Shown here piece after piece: positions 17,299 through 24,678 of a DNA stretch of 64,000 nt; the first letter of the stretch is position 1, and every line of letters starts with the position of its first letter. The stretch comes from Alphaproteobacteria bacterium. GTDB taxonomy: Bacteria > Pseudomonadota > Alphaproteobacteria > Rs-D84. Under the pieces are notes generated by a model. It saw only the letters and a list, made by a program, of their open reading frames with translations, was not told where the DNA came from and did no database searches. The stretch is from contig JAFTPS010000008.1 in NCBI GenBank assembly GCA_017463185.1, forward strand, positions 62,001-126,000. The letters are read 5' to 3'. Made by a program: the position numbers and the translations under genes.

Positions 17299-18444
17299 AT
17301 GATAACACCAAAATTTTTACAAGAACTGATATCGTCGCCTGAATACGGCGATAAAAACAGCGAAACATATAAACGTGCAACAAAGTATATGAACATCTTA
17401 TATCCTGGAACAGTACAGTTTGATGCAACTGGTCGTATGATGCGCACAAAATATGATATGACATTGGAGCAGTTTCATAATGCGCAACATGAAATAGAAA
17501 TGGAGTTCGAGTCCGATAAAAGTGATGCAGAAGCAGAAGTTATGGACACATACGGCGATTATTTTGAAACAATTGGCTTTGATTTCAATATTGAAGATTA
17601 TATCGTTTCTGGCGACCCGATACCGGTCAAAGTTTTAATGCCAGGCGGATATGTTTCAAAACGAAGTCTGGAAACATACGATTTGAATATCCCAGAATTT
17701 GAAATAAAGCCCAAGATATGGGTATGGCACAGCGAACACGGCGAAAATACATGCGATGAATGCTCGGAAAATGATGGGGCAATTTTTGAAAACAAAGACG
17801 ACATACCAGATATCCCAGTTCATCCAAACTGTCGTTGTTGGGTTGAAGAAGTAGAATTGAATAAGGCCGGCAAGAAAATAGGCAGCAAGGTTTATAAAGG
17901 CCAAAAGCCAGAAACACAAAAGGTAACTGATATGAAATTTGAACAAGCGTACAATAAATTACAAGAACCCGAAGGAGACTATACAGACGGAAAAGACCAA
18001 GTTCAAGATGAACCGACTAATATGGGCATAAAACAAAGCACGCTGGATAGATACACTAACAAGCATCCAGACAAAAAATTCCCAGCAGATGTAAAATATT
18101 TAACATACGCACAGGCCAAGGAAATTTATAAAAACGAATACTGGAATAACACAAAAATCCCAGAAATAAAAAACGACAGAATACGTGATGCAGTTTTTGA
18201 TATGAATGTGATGGGTGGTGCCGGAAGGGTTGTTCAACGCACACTAAATTCTTTCTTGGGCGCAAACTTGGTTGTTGATGGTGCCATAGGTAGCGAAACA
18301 ATTAAATCCATAAATGCTATTCCTGATAGCAAAGTCAACGAATTTATGGTCGCACTAAAATCTGAAAGAATAGATTATTTAAAGGGCACACCAAACTGGA
18401 AGACAGCAAAAAATGGCTGGATAAAAAGAGTAAATAAATACTAA
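17299..18444 (+). CDS. MuF-domain protein fused to GH108-type lysozyme (candidate antibacterial toxin)
   Basis: The 381-residue protein has no signal peptide. Residues about 1-125 are an unassigned helical region. Residues about 135-190 form a phage Mu gpF-like C-terminal domain, ending in IPVHPNCRCWVEE with paired cysteines (CDEC). From about residue 213 a GH108-type N-acetylmuramidase follows: EPEGDY corresponds to the catalytic EGGY motif, then MGIKQSTLDRY, IYKNEYW and a C-terminal peptidoglycan-binding part (LVVDGAIGSETIKSI). ATG 17299 has GGAG at 8 bases. It would cut the glycan backbone of peptidoglycan. It resembles the MuF polymorphic toxins carried by phages, but no head genes are adjacent. 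The gene ends directly against a convergent exported protein. Confidence 0.7.
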   Translation: MITPKFLQELISSPEYGDKNSETYKRATKYMNILYPGTVQFDATGRMMRTKYDMTLEQFHNAQHEIEMEFESDKSDAEAEVMDTYGDYFETIGFDFNIEDYIVSGDPIPVKVLMPGGYVSKRSLETYDLNIPEFEIKPKIWVWHSEHGENTCDECSENDGAIFENKDDIPDIPVHPNCRCWVEEVELNKAGKKIGSKVYKGQKPETQKVTDMKFEQAYNKLQEPEGDYTDGKDQVQDEPTNMGIKQSTLDRYTNKHPDKKFPADVKYLTYAQAKEIYKNEYWNNTKIPEIKNDRIRDAVFDMNVMGGAGRVVQRTLNSFLGANLVVDGAIGSETIKSINAIPDSKVNEFMVALKSERIDYLKGTPNWKTAKNGWIKRVNKY

Positions 18445-18879
18445 TTATTGCTTAATCCATGTTCCTTCCAGCGTTGCTTGCATACCACAAAATGTGCTAA
18501 ATGAATCTGCATTGATAAAATGCAGATTCATTTTATCTTCTGACTCAATTTGAAACAATATACCAACAGGAATAAAATATTCTGTATCTGTCTCTCTGTC
18601 ATATTGATATTTTTTGTCTTTGTATTCTGCCTTGTCTCCGCTGATTTCTATTCTACCTTCGACATCACAGATATGTAAATCGTACCAAGATTGCAGCTTA
18701 AAATCGCATGTTGCATCATCGCAGCTAAAAACTTCCAGTGTCCCACCAAAAACAGTGCGCTGGCCATTTAGATACCACTTCCCCGCCCACTTTTGGTTTG
18801 CGTTTTCACATTTTGCCGATTGATGAAGCAGCATACAAAAACATAAAATGGATATAAAAAAACGCGCGTTTCTAGTCAT
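18445..18879 (-). CDS. Small periplasmic protein, candidate immunity protein
   Basis: The 144-residue precursor has a signal peptide (FFISILCFCMLLHQSAKC) and a beta-rich mature domain opening AGKWYLNG, with several Cys (CDDATC). Its stop codon abuts the stop of the MuF-GH108 gene, so the two converge. Size, export and position suggest an inhibitor of the neighbouring hydrolase in the periplasm, but no family such as MliC or PliC is recognised. Confidence 0.5.
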   Translation of the reverse strand: MTRNARFFISILCFCMLLHQSAKCENANQKWAGKWYLNGQRTVFGGTLEVFSCDDATCDFKLQSWYDLHICDVEGRIEISGDKAEYKDKKYQYDRETDTEYFIPVGILFQIESEDKMNLHFINADSFSTFCGMQATLEGTWIKQ

Positions 18880-18988
18880 CTATATGTATTATATTGCTAT
18901 GCCTAACAGGTGTCAATTATGAAAAAATAGATTGTACAAAGGCAATTGATATTGATTTTTATCAATCATATCTTTTATACTGCATTAT

Positions 18989-19375
18989 ATGAAAAAGATT
19001 ATTTTATTTTGTATGTTTTTGATTGGTTGTACACCAACAGACGGTAAATCTTGTGAGTTCTGTGGCAAATGGTCTTTTGACCGATTTGAATATGCCGGAT
19101 ATATAACCGCAGATTGCGATGGGATGGCACAAGGTTATTATGAAAATACCGCAGTTGAAATCAATAATTCAAATATTACTATCGGCGGTTTTGATGTTGA
19201 TGAAAATGCACAAGAAATTCTGGTAAAAAAAGATACAGGCATAACAGAAAAATTTTATGTTGCAAATTCTGATTTGATATACATCTATTTGGATGGATGT
19301 AGGTTTTATTTTCAGCGAGATTATACACAGGTCGCATTGAATCAACCAAGAGCATCACATAATTTACTGGTATGA
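18989..19375 (+). CDS. Small lipoprotein, candidate immunity protein with altered C-terminus
   Basis: The 128-residue precursor begins MKKIILFCMFLIGCTPTDG with a lipobox at LIGC. The mature domain opens CGKWSFDRFEY, similar in layout to the GKW start of the 18445-18879 protein, and is beta-rich. A promoter (TTGATT 18952-18957, TATACT 18976-18981) precedes it. The last 12 or so residues overlap, antisense, a promoterless gene fragment at 19342-19485, so the C-terminus may have been created by a recombination joint. Confidence 0.5.
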   Translation: MKKIILFCMFLIGCTPTDGKSCEFCGKWSFDRFEYAGYITADCDGMAQGYYENTAVEINNSNITIGGFDVDENAQEILVKKDTGITEKFYVANSDLIYIYLDGCRFYFQRDYTQVALNQPRASHNLLV

Positions 19376-19485
19376 TTTTTACTGTTATCTTTTTCAATTT
19401 TAGCTAATATTTCGTTCAACAACGGGCATAAATCAAGCACTTGTTGCACATTTTCGGGTAGAACCGTGTCAAATTCGGGGCCCCA
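19342..19485 (-). pseudogene. 5'-truncated gene fragment
   Basis: The minus frame from 19485 to a TGA at 19342-19344 reads like a genuine helical protein tail (FDTVLPENVQQVLDL, LNEILAKIEKDN) but has an in-frame stop just upstream and no ATG. It looks like the remnant of a gene lost when the cassette was duplicated. The parent family is unknown. Confidence 0.35.
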
Positions 19486-19495
19486 TCATAAAAAG

Positions 19496-19516
19496 CACCC
19501 CATCGGGGTGTTTTTT
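19496..19516 (+). terminator. Intrinsic terminator before cassette 2
   Basis: CACCCC (19496-19501) pairs with GGGGTG (19505-19510) across ATC, followed by six T. Confidence 0.8.
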
Positions 19517-19517
19517 A

Positions 19518-19612
19518 TTGAAATAATTTCGTATTTTATGATATAATATCCGTATTCAGCGGACGACATTGGTCGTCTTTTCTTATTACCCGTACACGCG
19601 GGTATTTTTTAT
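19518..19612 (+). promoter_or_regulatory. Promoter plus tandem hairpin leader of MuF-hydrolase cassette 2
   Basis: TTGAAA (19518-19523) and TATAAT (19542-19547) are 18 bases apart. The first hairpin, GACGAC-ATTG-GTCGTC (19562-19577), is identical to that of cassette 1 and ends in TTTTCTT. The second, ACCCG...CGGGT (19588-19603), is followed by six T. AAGGAG then precedes the start at 19633. Flanking sequence differs from cassette 1, so the hairpins are the conserved part. Confidence 0.7.
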
Positions 19613-19632
19613 TTGAACAAAAGGAGTTATAA

Positions 19633-20238
19633 ATGGAACCTACTTATATATCCGCATTTCCAGGAATCGGCACAACCAGAATGTATGTTGGAAATGATGG
19701 AAATATTTATGAAGCAAGTGGCGGAAGCAGAGCATGGCGTAATAACAACCCAGGTAATCTGGAAGATGGAAAATTTGCACGTAATAATGGAGCGATTGGA
19801 ACAGATGGCAGATTTGCGATATTTCCGGATGCTGCGACAGGTTTTAATGCTATGGCTGGTTTGTTGGCAACAAGCTCTTATCAAAATTTAACAATAGAAG
19901 GCGCAATAAATAGATATGCGCCACCAAATGAAAATAATGTTGAAAACTATTTAAAATCCATTGAAAAGCAAACAGGTTTTCCACGTTCAACGCCAATGAA
20001 TAACCTTTCCAAAGATAATTTATTAAACCTGGCAAAAGCAATGGCAAAACACGAGGGGAATATATCAGGCAAAAAACGCCTTGTTCCTAAACATGAAAAA
20101 TACGTTTGGGTAACAGTTGGCGATGATAAAGTTCGACCAGAGCATGAAGCACTGGACGGCGAAGTCAGAACATGGTATGATACACCACATCCAGGTGAAG
20201 AATATGGATGCAGATGTCATGCGGAAAGTGTTGATTAA
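19633..20238 (+). CDS. Lysozyme-like domain fused to C-terminal MuF domain (candidate antibacterial toxin)
   Basis: The 201-residue protein has no signal peptide. Residues about 30-140 match the phage virion-type transglycosylase/lysozyme pattern: AWRNNNPGNLE, GTDGRFAIFPDAATGFNAM, INRYAPPNENN. Residues about 155-201 form a MuF-type C-terminus: WVTVGDDKVRPEHEALDGEV and a final CRC. The domain order is the reverse of cassette 1 (hydrolase first), yet the leader is the same. The stop is overlapped by 20 bases by the start of a lipoprotein gene. This is the layout of a toxin with a translationally coupled immunity gene. The true substrate bond and delivery route are inferred, not shown. Confidence 0.7.
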   Translation: MEPTYISAFPGIGTTRMYVGNDGNIYEASGGSRAWRNNNPGNLEDGKFARNNGAIGTDGRFAIFPDAATGFNAMAGLLATSSYQNLTIEGAINRYAPPNENNVENYLKSIEKQTGFPRSTPMNNLSKDNLLNLAKAMAKHEGNISGKKRLVPKHEKYVWVTVGDDKVRPEHEALDGEVRTWYDTPHPGEEYGCRCHAESVD

Positions 20239-20719
20239 TTTTTTTATTTTATTATTGTGTGCGGCTTGTACGAAACAACTTGATGAATATACCGGTATTT
20301 TTTCTGACGGCTTACCGATACCAGATAAAACAGAGATTTTCGATTTGTCAGACGGATACGGAACAAAACAAATAGATACTTTCTATATTGATGTTAACGA
20401 TAACGGTACAAAAGACACGATTAAACGTGGACGTTTTGTGACGAGTACCGCACACTCTTATACTTTTTACGATATATATCTTGATAACGGTAAAAAATTA
20501 GAACAATTAACAACTTTGGAGGGAGCGGATTGTTTTTTGCGTGCTTATAAATTTCAAATGCGACCGTTTTTGATAACATGCGCATCAAGAGCTATAGGCA
20601 AAGATTATATAGAACCTACAAAAGTAAAAATTGAAAAATTTGAAATTAAAGATAACAAAATAAAATCTGTATCGTCCAGAGAACATAGACCAATTTGTGA
20701 TGTTAGATATTTATTGTAA
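20219..20719 (+). CDS. Lipoprotein overlapping the toxin gene, candidate immunity protein
   Basis: ATG 20219 begins MRKVLINFFILLLCAACTKQ, with a lipobox at CAAC. The 166-residue precursor has a mature beta-rich domain containing YIDVNDNGTKDTIKRGRF. No family was recognised. The start lies inside the last codons of the MuF-lysozyme gene, so translation should be coupled. A surface-tethered periplasmic lipoprotein is the expected place for protection against a peptidoglycan hydrolase. Confidence 0.6.
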   Translation: MRKVLINFFILLLCAACTKQLDEYTGIFSDGLPIPDKTEIFDLSDGYGTKQIDTFYIDVNDNGTKDTIKRGRFVTSTAHSYTFYDIYLDNGKKLEQLTTLEGADCFLRAYKFQMRPFLITCASRAIGKDYIEPTKVKIEKFEIKDNKIKSVSSREHRPICDVRYLL

Positions 20720-20814
20720 ACAAGTACGTAAAAATATTTTAAATTCTTTCCTGAAATGAAGTAACGTACAAATAGATATTTATTTTTTATCATCTGATTT
20801 GTCATAATGCTCTT

Positions 20815-20925
20815 ATGAAAAGGATGGTGATTTTATTGACTTTATTGATTCCTGTGGCTTTATGGGGGCATCCAATTGACACTTGGATTGATAAAATCAT
20901 TGAATATGAAACAGCTAATAAATGA
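20815..20925 (+). CDS. Very small exported peptide gene
   Basis: ATG 20815 to TGA 20925 encodes 36 residues beginning MKRMVILLTLLIPVALW, a hydrophobic signal-like stretch, followed by a short polar tail (HPIDTWIDKIIEYETANK). No strong ribosome-binding site is visible. It lies downstream of the immunity lipoprotein and could be a trimmed lipoprotein or a remnant. Confidence 0.35.
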   Translation: MKRMVILLTLLIPVALWGHPIDTWIDKIIEYETANK

Positions 20926-20947
20926 TGTATGCTGGGGTAATTTTTGT

Positions 20948-20976
20948 TTGACAGATTACAGTCGATAGTGTAATCA
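20948..20976 (+). promoter_or_regulatory. Promoter with palindromic operator before the restriction enzyme candidate
   Basis: TTGACA (20948-20953) and TAATCA (20971-20976) are 17 bases apart. The spacer is almost filled by an inverted repeat, GATTACA (20954-20960) and TGTAATC (20969-20975), a good place for a repressor to block polymerase. Confidence 0.5.
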
Positions 20977-20994
20977 TTTGAAAAAAGGTTTTTT

Positions 20995-21693
20995 ATGAGA
21001 GATCAATTAGATTTTGCGGTATCAGAGATAAGACGAAATTCTAAATCGCCAGAGCAGCACATCAAAATAACAGAAAGAGAAATATCCGATCACAAAGTAC
21101 GTATTGGGGCAAATTTTCCAAATGTCGCTCTTTTTACAATACCAACGGGAAAAGTGTATGGAGATGTTATGCAAGATATTATCATTGACAGTTTTTTGGA
21201 CGTAAAAAAACATATTGATGATACAAAATATGATGCTGATTGTGGATGTTTAAGACTCGAAATAAAATCATTGAGAGCGATAAATGGTAAAGAAAACAAA
21301 GAGTCTTATATCGTTACAAGAATATTTAACATTGAAGACGACCCTAAAACAAGTATGTTTTCAACTTCGTCATTTCAACAATCCAAACCAAGTTTCTGTG
21401 ATTGGTTTGTTTTTCATATTCTGTATGGTAATGCAGACAGGCTATTTTTGATACCTTCTAGAATGGTCAGCCGCAACTCAGGCAAAAATAACAAGGAACC
21501 GGGAAAAATGCTATTATCTAAGCAACATGGTACAAGTCCTATAGAAGGCCAAATAAATCTTTGTGAAGTTTTGAAATACAAAAACGTTTTTGAAATACCG
21601 AATTATACACACTCAGGAAGGTATAATTTTTTAGATCTAAAGGAACAAATTGACAATAAACTGCAAGCAATCAAATATACACTACCCGAGTAA
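20995..21693 (+). CDS. Putative type II restriction endonuclease
   Basis: The 232-residue protein is encoded tail-to-tail with an adenine-specific methyltransferase, the usual partner arrangement. A possible PD-(D/E)xK core is DADCGCLRLEIKSLRA near residues 79-94 (D...E-x-K). I recognise no specific isoschizomer family. AAGG precedes ATG 20995 by about 8 bases. The gene is markedly AT-rich, like its neighbours, consistent with lateral acquisition. The endonuclease role is inferred mainly from context. Confidence 0.5.
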   Translation: MRDQLDFAVSEIRRNSKSPEQHIKITEREISDHKVRIGANFPNVALFTIPTGKVYGDVMQDIIIDSFLDVKKHIDDTKYDADCGCLRLEIKSLRAINGKENKESYIVTRIFNIEDDPKTSMFSTSSFQQSKPSFCDWFVFHILYGNADRLFLIPSRMVSRNSGKNNKEPGKMLLSKQHGTSPIEGQINLCEVLKYKNVFEIPNYTHSGRYNFLDLKEQIDNKLQAIKYTLPE

Positions 21694-21700
21694 TGATTCA

Positions 21701-23188
21701 TTATGCTACATGCGCGAGGATGCGTTTATTGGCGGGAACAAATTCCATTGGAATAGCAAAATAAAATCTTTTGTTGTTTTTTTTCATATCACTGTACCAG
21801 CTGGTTTTAGAGATAAAAATGATATAATCAAAAATGGAAGAAAGAGGTTCGTTGGTGTTTTTTTTCCACCAATCTATAAAGAAGTCTGTTAAGTTATCTT
21901 CTATACCCGCGACAGGGACAGTTCTGTTTGCACCTGGAGAGACATTGCGATTGCAGTCATATTCACAAAAACCAAAATAATCTGTAGAACTATGAGAAGG
22001 ATTACCCGTAAAATAAAAAGATGGGCATGGGTTAGGGTTTAATTCATATACAAAATTTTTATCTTTTTTTATTTTTTCACTTCTAAAATAATAATGTGAA
22101 ATTTCGCGTCCCATTATCGGCTTGTAATTACTTTTATTCCAAAATTCTTGTAGAATGTTTTCTTTTGCTTGAATGTTTTTTACATACGACAAAATTATTC
22201 GCAATTTTGCTTGTACTATTTCTGTTTCATATGGATTATCAAATACTTTGAGGTGTCTTTTCCCATTAAATTGTAGTAACTGATAAAGTTCCTCTGTTGA
22301 AATATTTTTATTTCCGATTATTTTGCATAATCTAGCTTGAAAATGTTCTAGAGGCTCCCCAGCAACAGACATTAGTAAACTTTCACAAGGAACAGAACCA
22401 AGGAAAGTTTTTTTGAATATTTTTTGAAACGGTATGAAATCTGTGTTTGATAGACATAAATATTCATCTAAATTCGCTTGTTCTCCATCTATAGCAACAT
22501 ATTTCTGCTCATTATTTTTAATATTAGTACTAAAAAGATTGTAACCAGATTCCTTGTGCTTATTTTTTACCAATAACGACAGACAGACCAAATCCTGCGA
22601 AACGTCCTCAAATTCTGTTCCTTTAATGTGTGTTATATTCATGAAGCAACAGGTTTCTTTTAAGAATTGTTTGAAACGACTAAAAAATTTCGAGTTGTTT
22701 TTCAATATTGATTCAGGAATAATATAGTGGATTTCACCATTGCCACCGTTCTTCAGAATAATATCAATTGTGTGTAATATAAAAAATACCACCTCTTCAC
22801 GTATGCCAGGAACATTATATTTTTTTGTAAGCCACTGAAGATGTTTTTTATGTGTTGATAGCGAATGTGCAGGAGTTCTAAAAGGAGGATTCCCAATAAA
22901 AATAAGCTTTTTATTAGTTGTTATACTAAAATCGTAAAAATTCATGTTAAGCAACTGTACAGAATCATCTAAGTACTGAATAAATAGATCTTTGTCTAAT
23001 TCAACTCCTATTTTCTTATTTGGTAAATTCTTCATGCAATGTAAAAAATTACCAGTTCCAAACGATGGTTCTATAATTATTGCCTCGCTAACATCAATAG
23101 TAGATAGAATCTTATTACATATAGAAACAGGAGTAAAAAATTGCCCCAGTATGTATTTGTTGGATTGAACGTTTTTCCTTTCTATCAT
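21701..23188 (-). CDS. N6-adenine DNA methyltransferase (type II-like)
   Basis: The protein has about 495 residues. The SAM-binding motif I reads IIIEPSFGTGNFL near residues 35-48, preceded by LGQFFTPVSI, and the catalytic motif IV is GNPPF near residue 105, both typical of gamma-type N6-adenine methyltransferases. The C-terminal half would carry target recognition. ATG 23188 is chosen; a TTG at 23215 is possible. It should protect host DNA from the convergent endonuclease candidate at 20995. Confidence 0.75.
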   Translation of the reverse strand: MIERKNVQSNKYILGQFFTPVSICNKILSTIDVSEAIIIEPSFGTGNFLHCMKNLPNKKIGVELDKDLFIQYLDDSVQLLNMNFYDFSITTNKKLIFIGNPPFRTPAHSLSTHKKHLQWLTKKYNVPGIREEVVFFILHTIDIILKNGGNGEIHYIIPESILKNNSKFFSRFKQFLKETCCFMNITHIKGTEFEDVSQDLVCLSLLVKNKHKESGYNLFSTNIKNNEQKYVAIDGEQANLDEYLCLSNTDFIPFQKIFKKTFLGSVPCESLLMSVAGEPLEHFQARLCKIIGNKNISTEELYQLLQFNGKRHLKVFDNPYETEIVQAKLRIILSYVKNIQAKENILQEFWNKSNYKPIMGREISHYYFRSEKIKKDKNFVYELNPNPCPSFYFTGNPSHSSTDYFGFCEYDCNRNVSPGANRTVPVAGIEDNLTDFFIDWWKKNTNEPLSSIFDYIIFISKTSWYSDMKKNNKRFYFAIPMEFVPANKRILAHVA

Positions 23189-23261
23189 GTGGGTGATAGT
23201 AGCAAGTTCTATCAATCAATTCAAGGGAATAAAATAATCTTTGTTAAATTCCTATATTGTC

Positions 23262-23312
23262 GTCTTTATCATTGCAAGTGAGTATAAATGACCGTGGCAA
23301 TCCAGTAAATAA
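23262..23312. repeat. REP-like dispersed repeat, diverged copy
   Basis: TCATTGCAAGTG followed by GTGGCAATCCAGTAAATA matches the better-preserved copies at 27568 and 42731, with a changed central part. Confidence 0.5.
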
Positions 23313-23323
23313 AATCCGAATAA

Positions 23324-23382
23324 CAGCCTTCCCCAGTTGGCAAGGCTGGCACCCCTTGTGCAGAACGAAGGGTGTTTTTTTT
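23324..23382 (+). terminator. Two hairpins ending in a strong terminator
   Basis: CAGCCTT (23324-23330) pairs with AAGGCTG (23342-23348). CACCC (23350-23354) pairs with GGGTG (23370-23374), followed by eight T. This isolates the leader RNA B promoter, which begins 10 bases later. Confidence 0.65.
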
Positions 23383-23426
23383 AATTCTGGCTTGACTTTG
23401 TGGGGGTTTATTCCTATGATTTGCGT

Positions 23427-23657
23427 GGATTTCAAAAGTAAGAGAAGTCTGGGACTTAGAAACTCCCGATATAACAATCCGGTGCGGTTTGCATCGTTAA
23501 AATTCGGCGCAATCGCACCGTTTTTGTTCCCGGCATTGGGTCGGGAAGCCTTTGGTTATAGAACAAGGGATTTTCCCGAAAGGCCAAAAGGGCTCATCTG
23601 ATTGTTATGAGGTTTCTAACTTCCCGGCCGCCACAGATTTACTGGCGGCGTTTTTCT
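23427..23657 (+). ncRNA. Candidate structured leader RNA / attenuator, copy B
   Basis: The promoter is TTGACT 23392-23397, a 17-bp spacer and TATGAT 23415-23420. P1 pairs 23451-23463 with 23612-23625. P2 pairs ATAACAATC (23471-23479) with GATTGTTAT (23600-23608). P3 pairs CGGTGCG (23480-23486) with CGCACCG (23514-23520). P4 is TTCCCG/CGGGAA (23527-23532/23542-23547). P5 contains GAACAAGGGATTTTCCCGAAA. The terminator is GCCGCCA/TGGCGGC (23627-23633/23643-23649) plus T-run. GGTCGGGAAG (23539-23548) can alternatively pair over 10 bp with CTTCCCGGCC (23620-23629), breaking the terminator. The glycosyltransferase start at 23789 lies 131 bases further, after another inverted repeat. Confidence 0.75.
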
Positions 23658-23788
23658 TAGATTCTGGAACCCGAACCCTGTCCCAGTAATGGGTGGGCGC
23701 ATACGCCATATACCGAAAGCGTGTGGAATTGGAAATGTACATTTTCCAATTGTTTGAACGCCCATCCAAAAGTTATAAGGAAACCCAT

Positions 23789-24667
23789 ATGCCGAAAGTA
23801 TCTATTGTATTGCCTGTTTATAACGGGGAACGATTTCTTGAACAAAGTTTAGACTCTATACTAAATCAAACTTTTTCCGATTGGGAATTAGTTATTGTAA
23901 ATGATTGTAGCAAAGATAAAACCCCAAAAATTGCAGACCAGTATGCACAAAAGGATGGCAGAATTAGGGTTATTCATAATAAGGTAAATAAAAAATTACC
24001 CGCCTCATTAAATGTTGGTTTTGCACAAACCACAGGCGAATATTTAACTTGGACTAGTGATGACAATATTGCAAAAACTAACTGGCTGGACACATTAGTA
24101 AAATATTTAGACGAACATCCGAATGCAGATATGGTTTCCGCGAGCATGGAACGAATCAATGAAGATGGGAGTATTTTTGACCTGCCACCCGCTAAGGACG
24201 ATAGAAAAGTTATAGATTTGGCATATCGTTGTAATGTTGGTGCTGCTTTTATGTATCGCCGCAGTATTGCCGATATAGTTGGCGAATATGATACAAATAC
24301 ATTTTGTGCAGAGGATTATGATTATTGGTGTCGTATTGCCTTGGCTGGTGAATTACATTATTTGGCCGATAATATATATTCATATCGTATAAATTCAGCA
24401 TCTTTAACTGCGACCCAACAACCACGAATATTACAAAAAAAATCAGACATCCAGAAAAAATACCGAACAGCTTTTATTGATAAATTTAATATGGGCTATA
24501 TAAAGCGAGCCATATTGTCTTATCTGTCTGTTGAACGCAAATGGTCGCCTATGTTCATTGTTTTTGACACATATAAATTTATTCTGCGCCAGGCCACAAA
24601 CATTCTGTTGTTCTGGAATACCACTCTACGCAAAAGAGTTTTTCAATCACTAACAATTAAATTATAA
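23789..24667 (+). CDS. Family 2 glycosyltransferase
   Basis: The 292-residue GT-A enzyme starts KVSIVLPVYNGERFLEQSLDS and has the nucleotide-binding VNDCSKDKT, the metal-binding TSDDN (DxD equivalent) near residue 93 and the acceptor-side AEDYDYWCR motif. It transfers a sugar from a nucleotide sugar onto a surface glycan, probably on a lipid carrier at the membrane. ATG 23789 follows AAGGAAA at 8 bases; the longer frame from 23693 overlaps leader sequence. It heads a three-gene glycan cluster behind leader RNA copy B. Confidence 0.85.
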   Translation: MPKVSIVLPVYNGERFLEQSLDSILNQTFSDWELVIVNDCSKDKTPKIADQYAQKDGRIRVIHNKVNKKLPASLNVGFAQTTGEYLTWTSDDNIAKTNWLDTLVKYLDEHPNADMVSASMERINEDGSIFDLPPAKDDRKVIDLAYRCNVGAAFMYRRSIADIVGEYDTNTFCAEDYDYWCRIALAGELHYLADNIYSYRINSASLTATQQPRILQKKSDIQKKYRTAFIDKFNMGYIKRAILSYLSVERKWSPMFIVFDTYKFILRQATNILLFWNTTLRKRVFQSLTIKL

Positions 24668-24678
24668 AGGGGAAAGTT

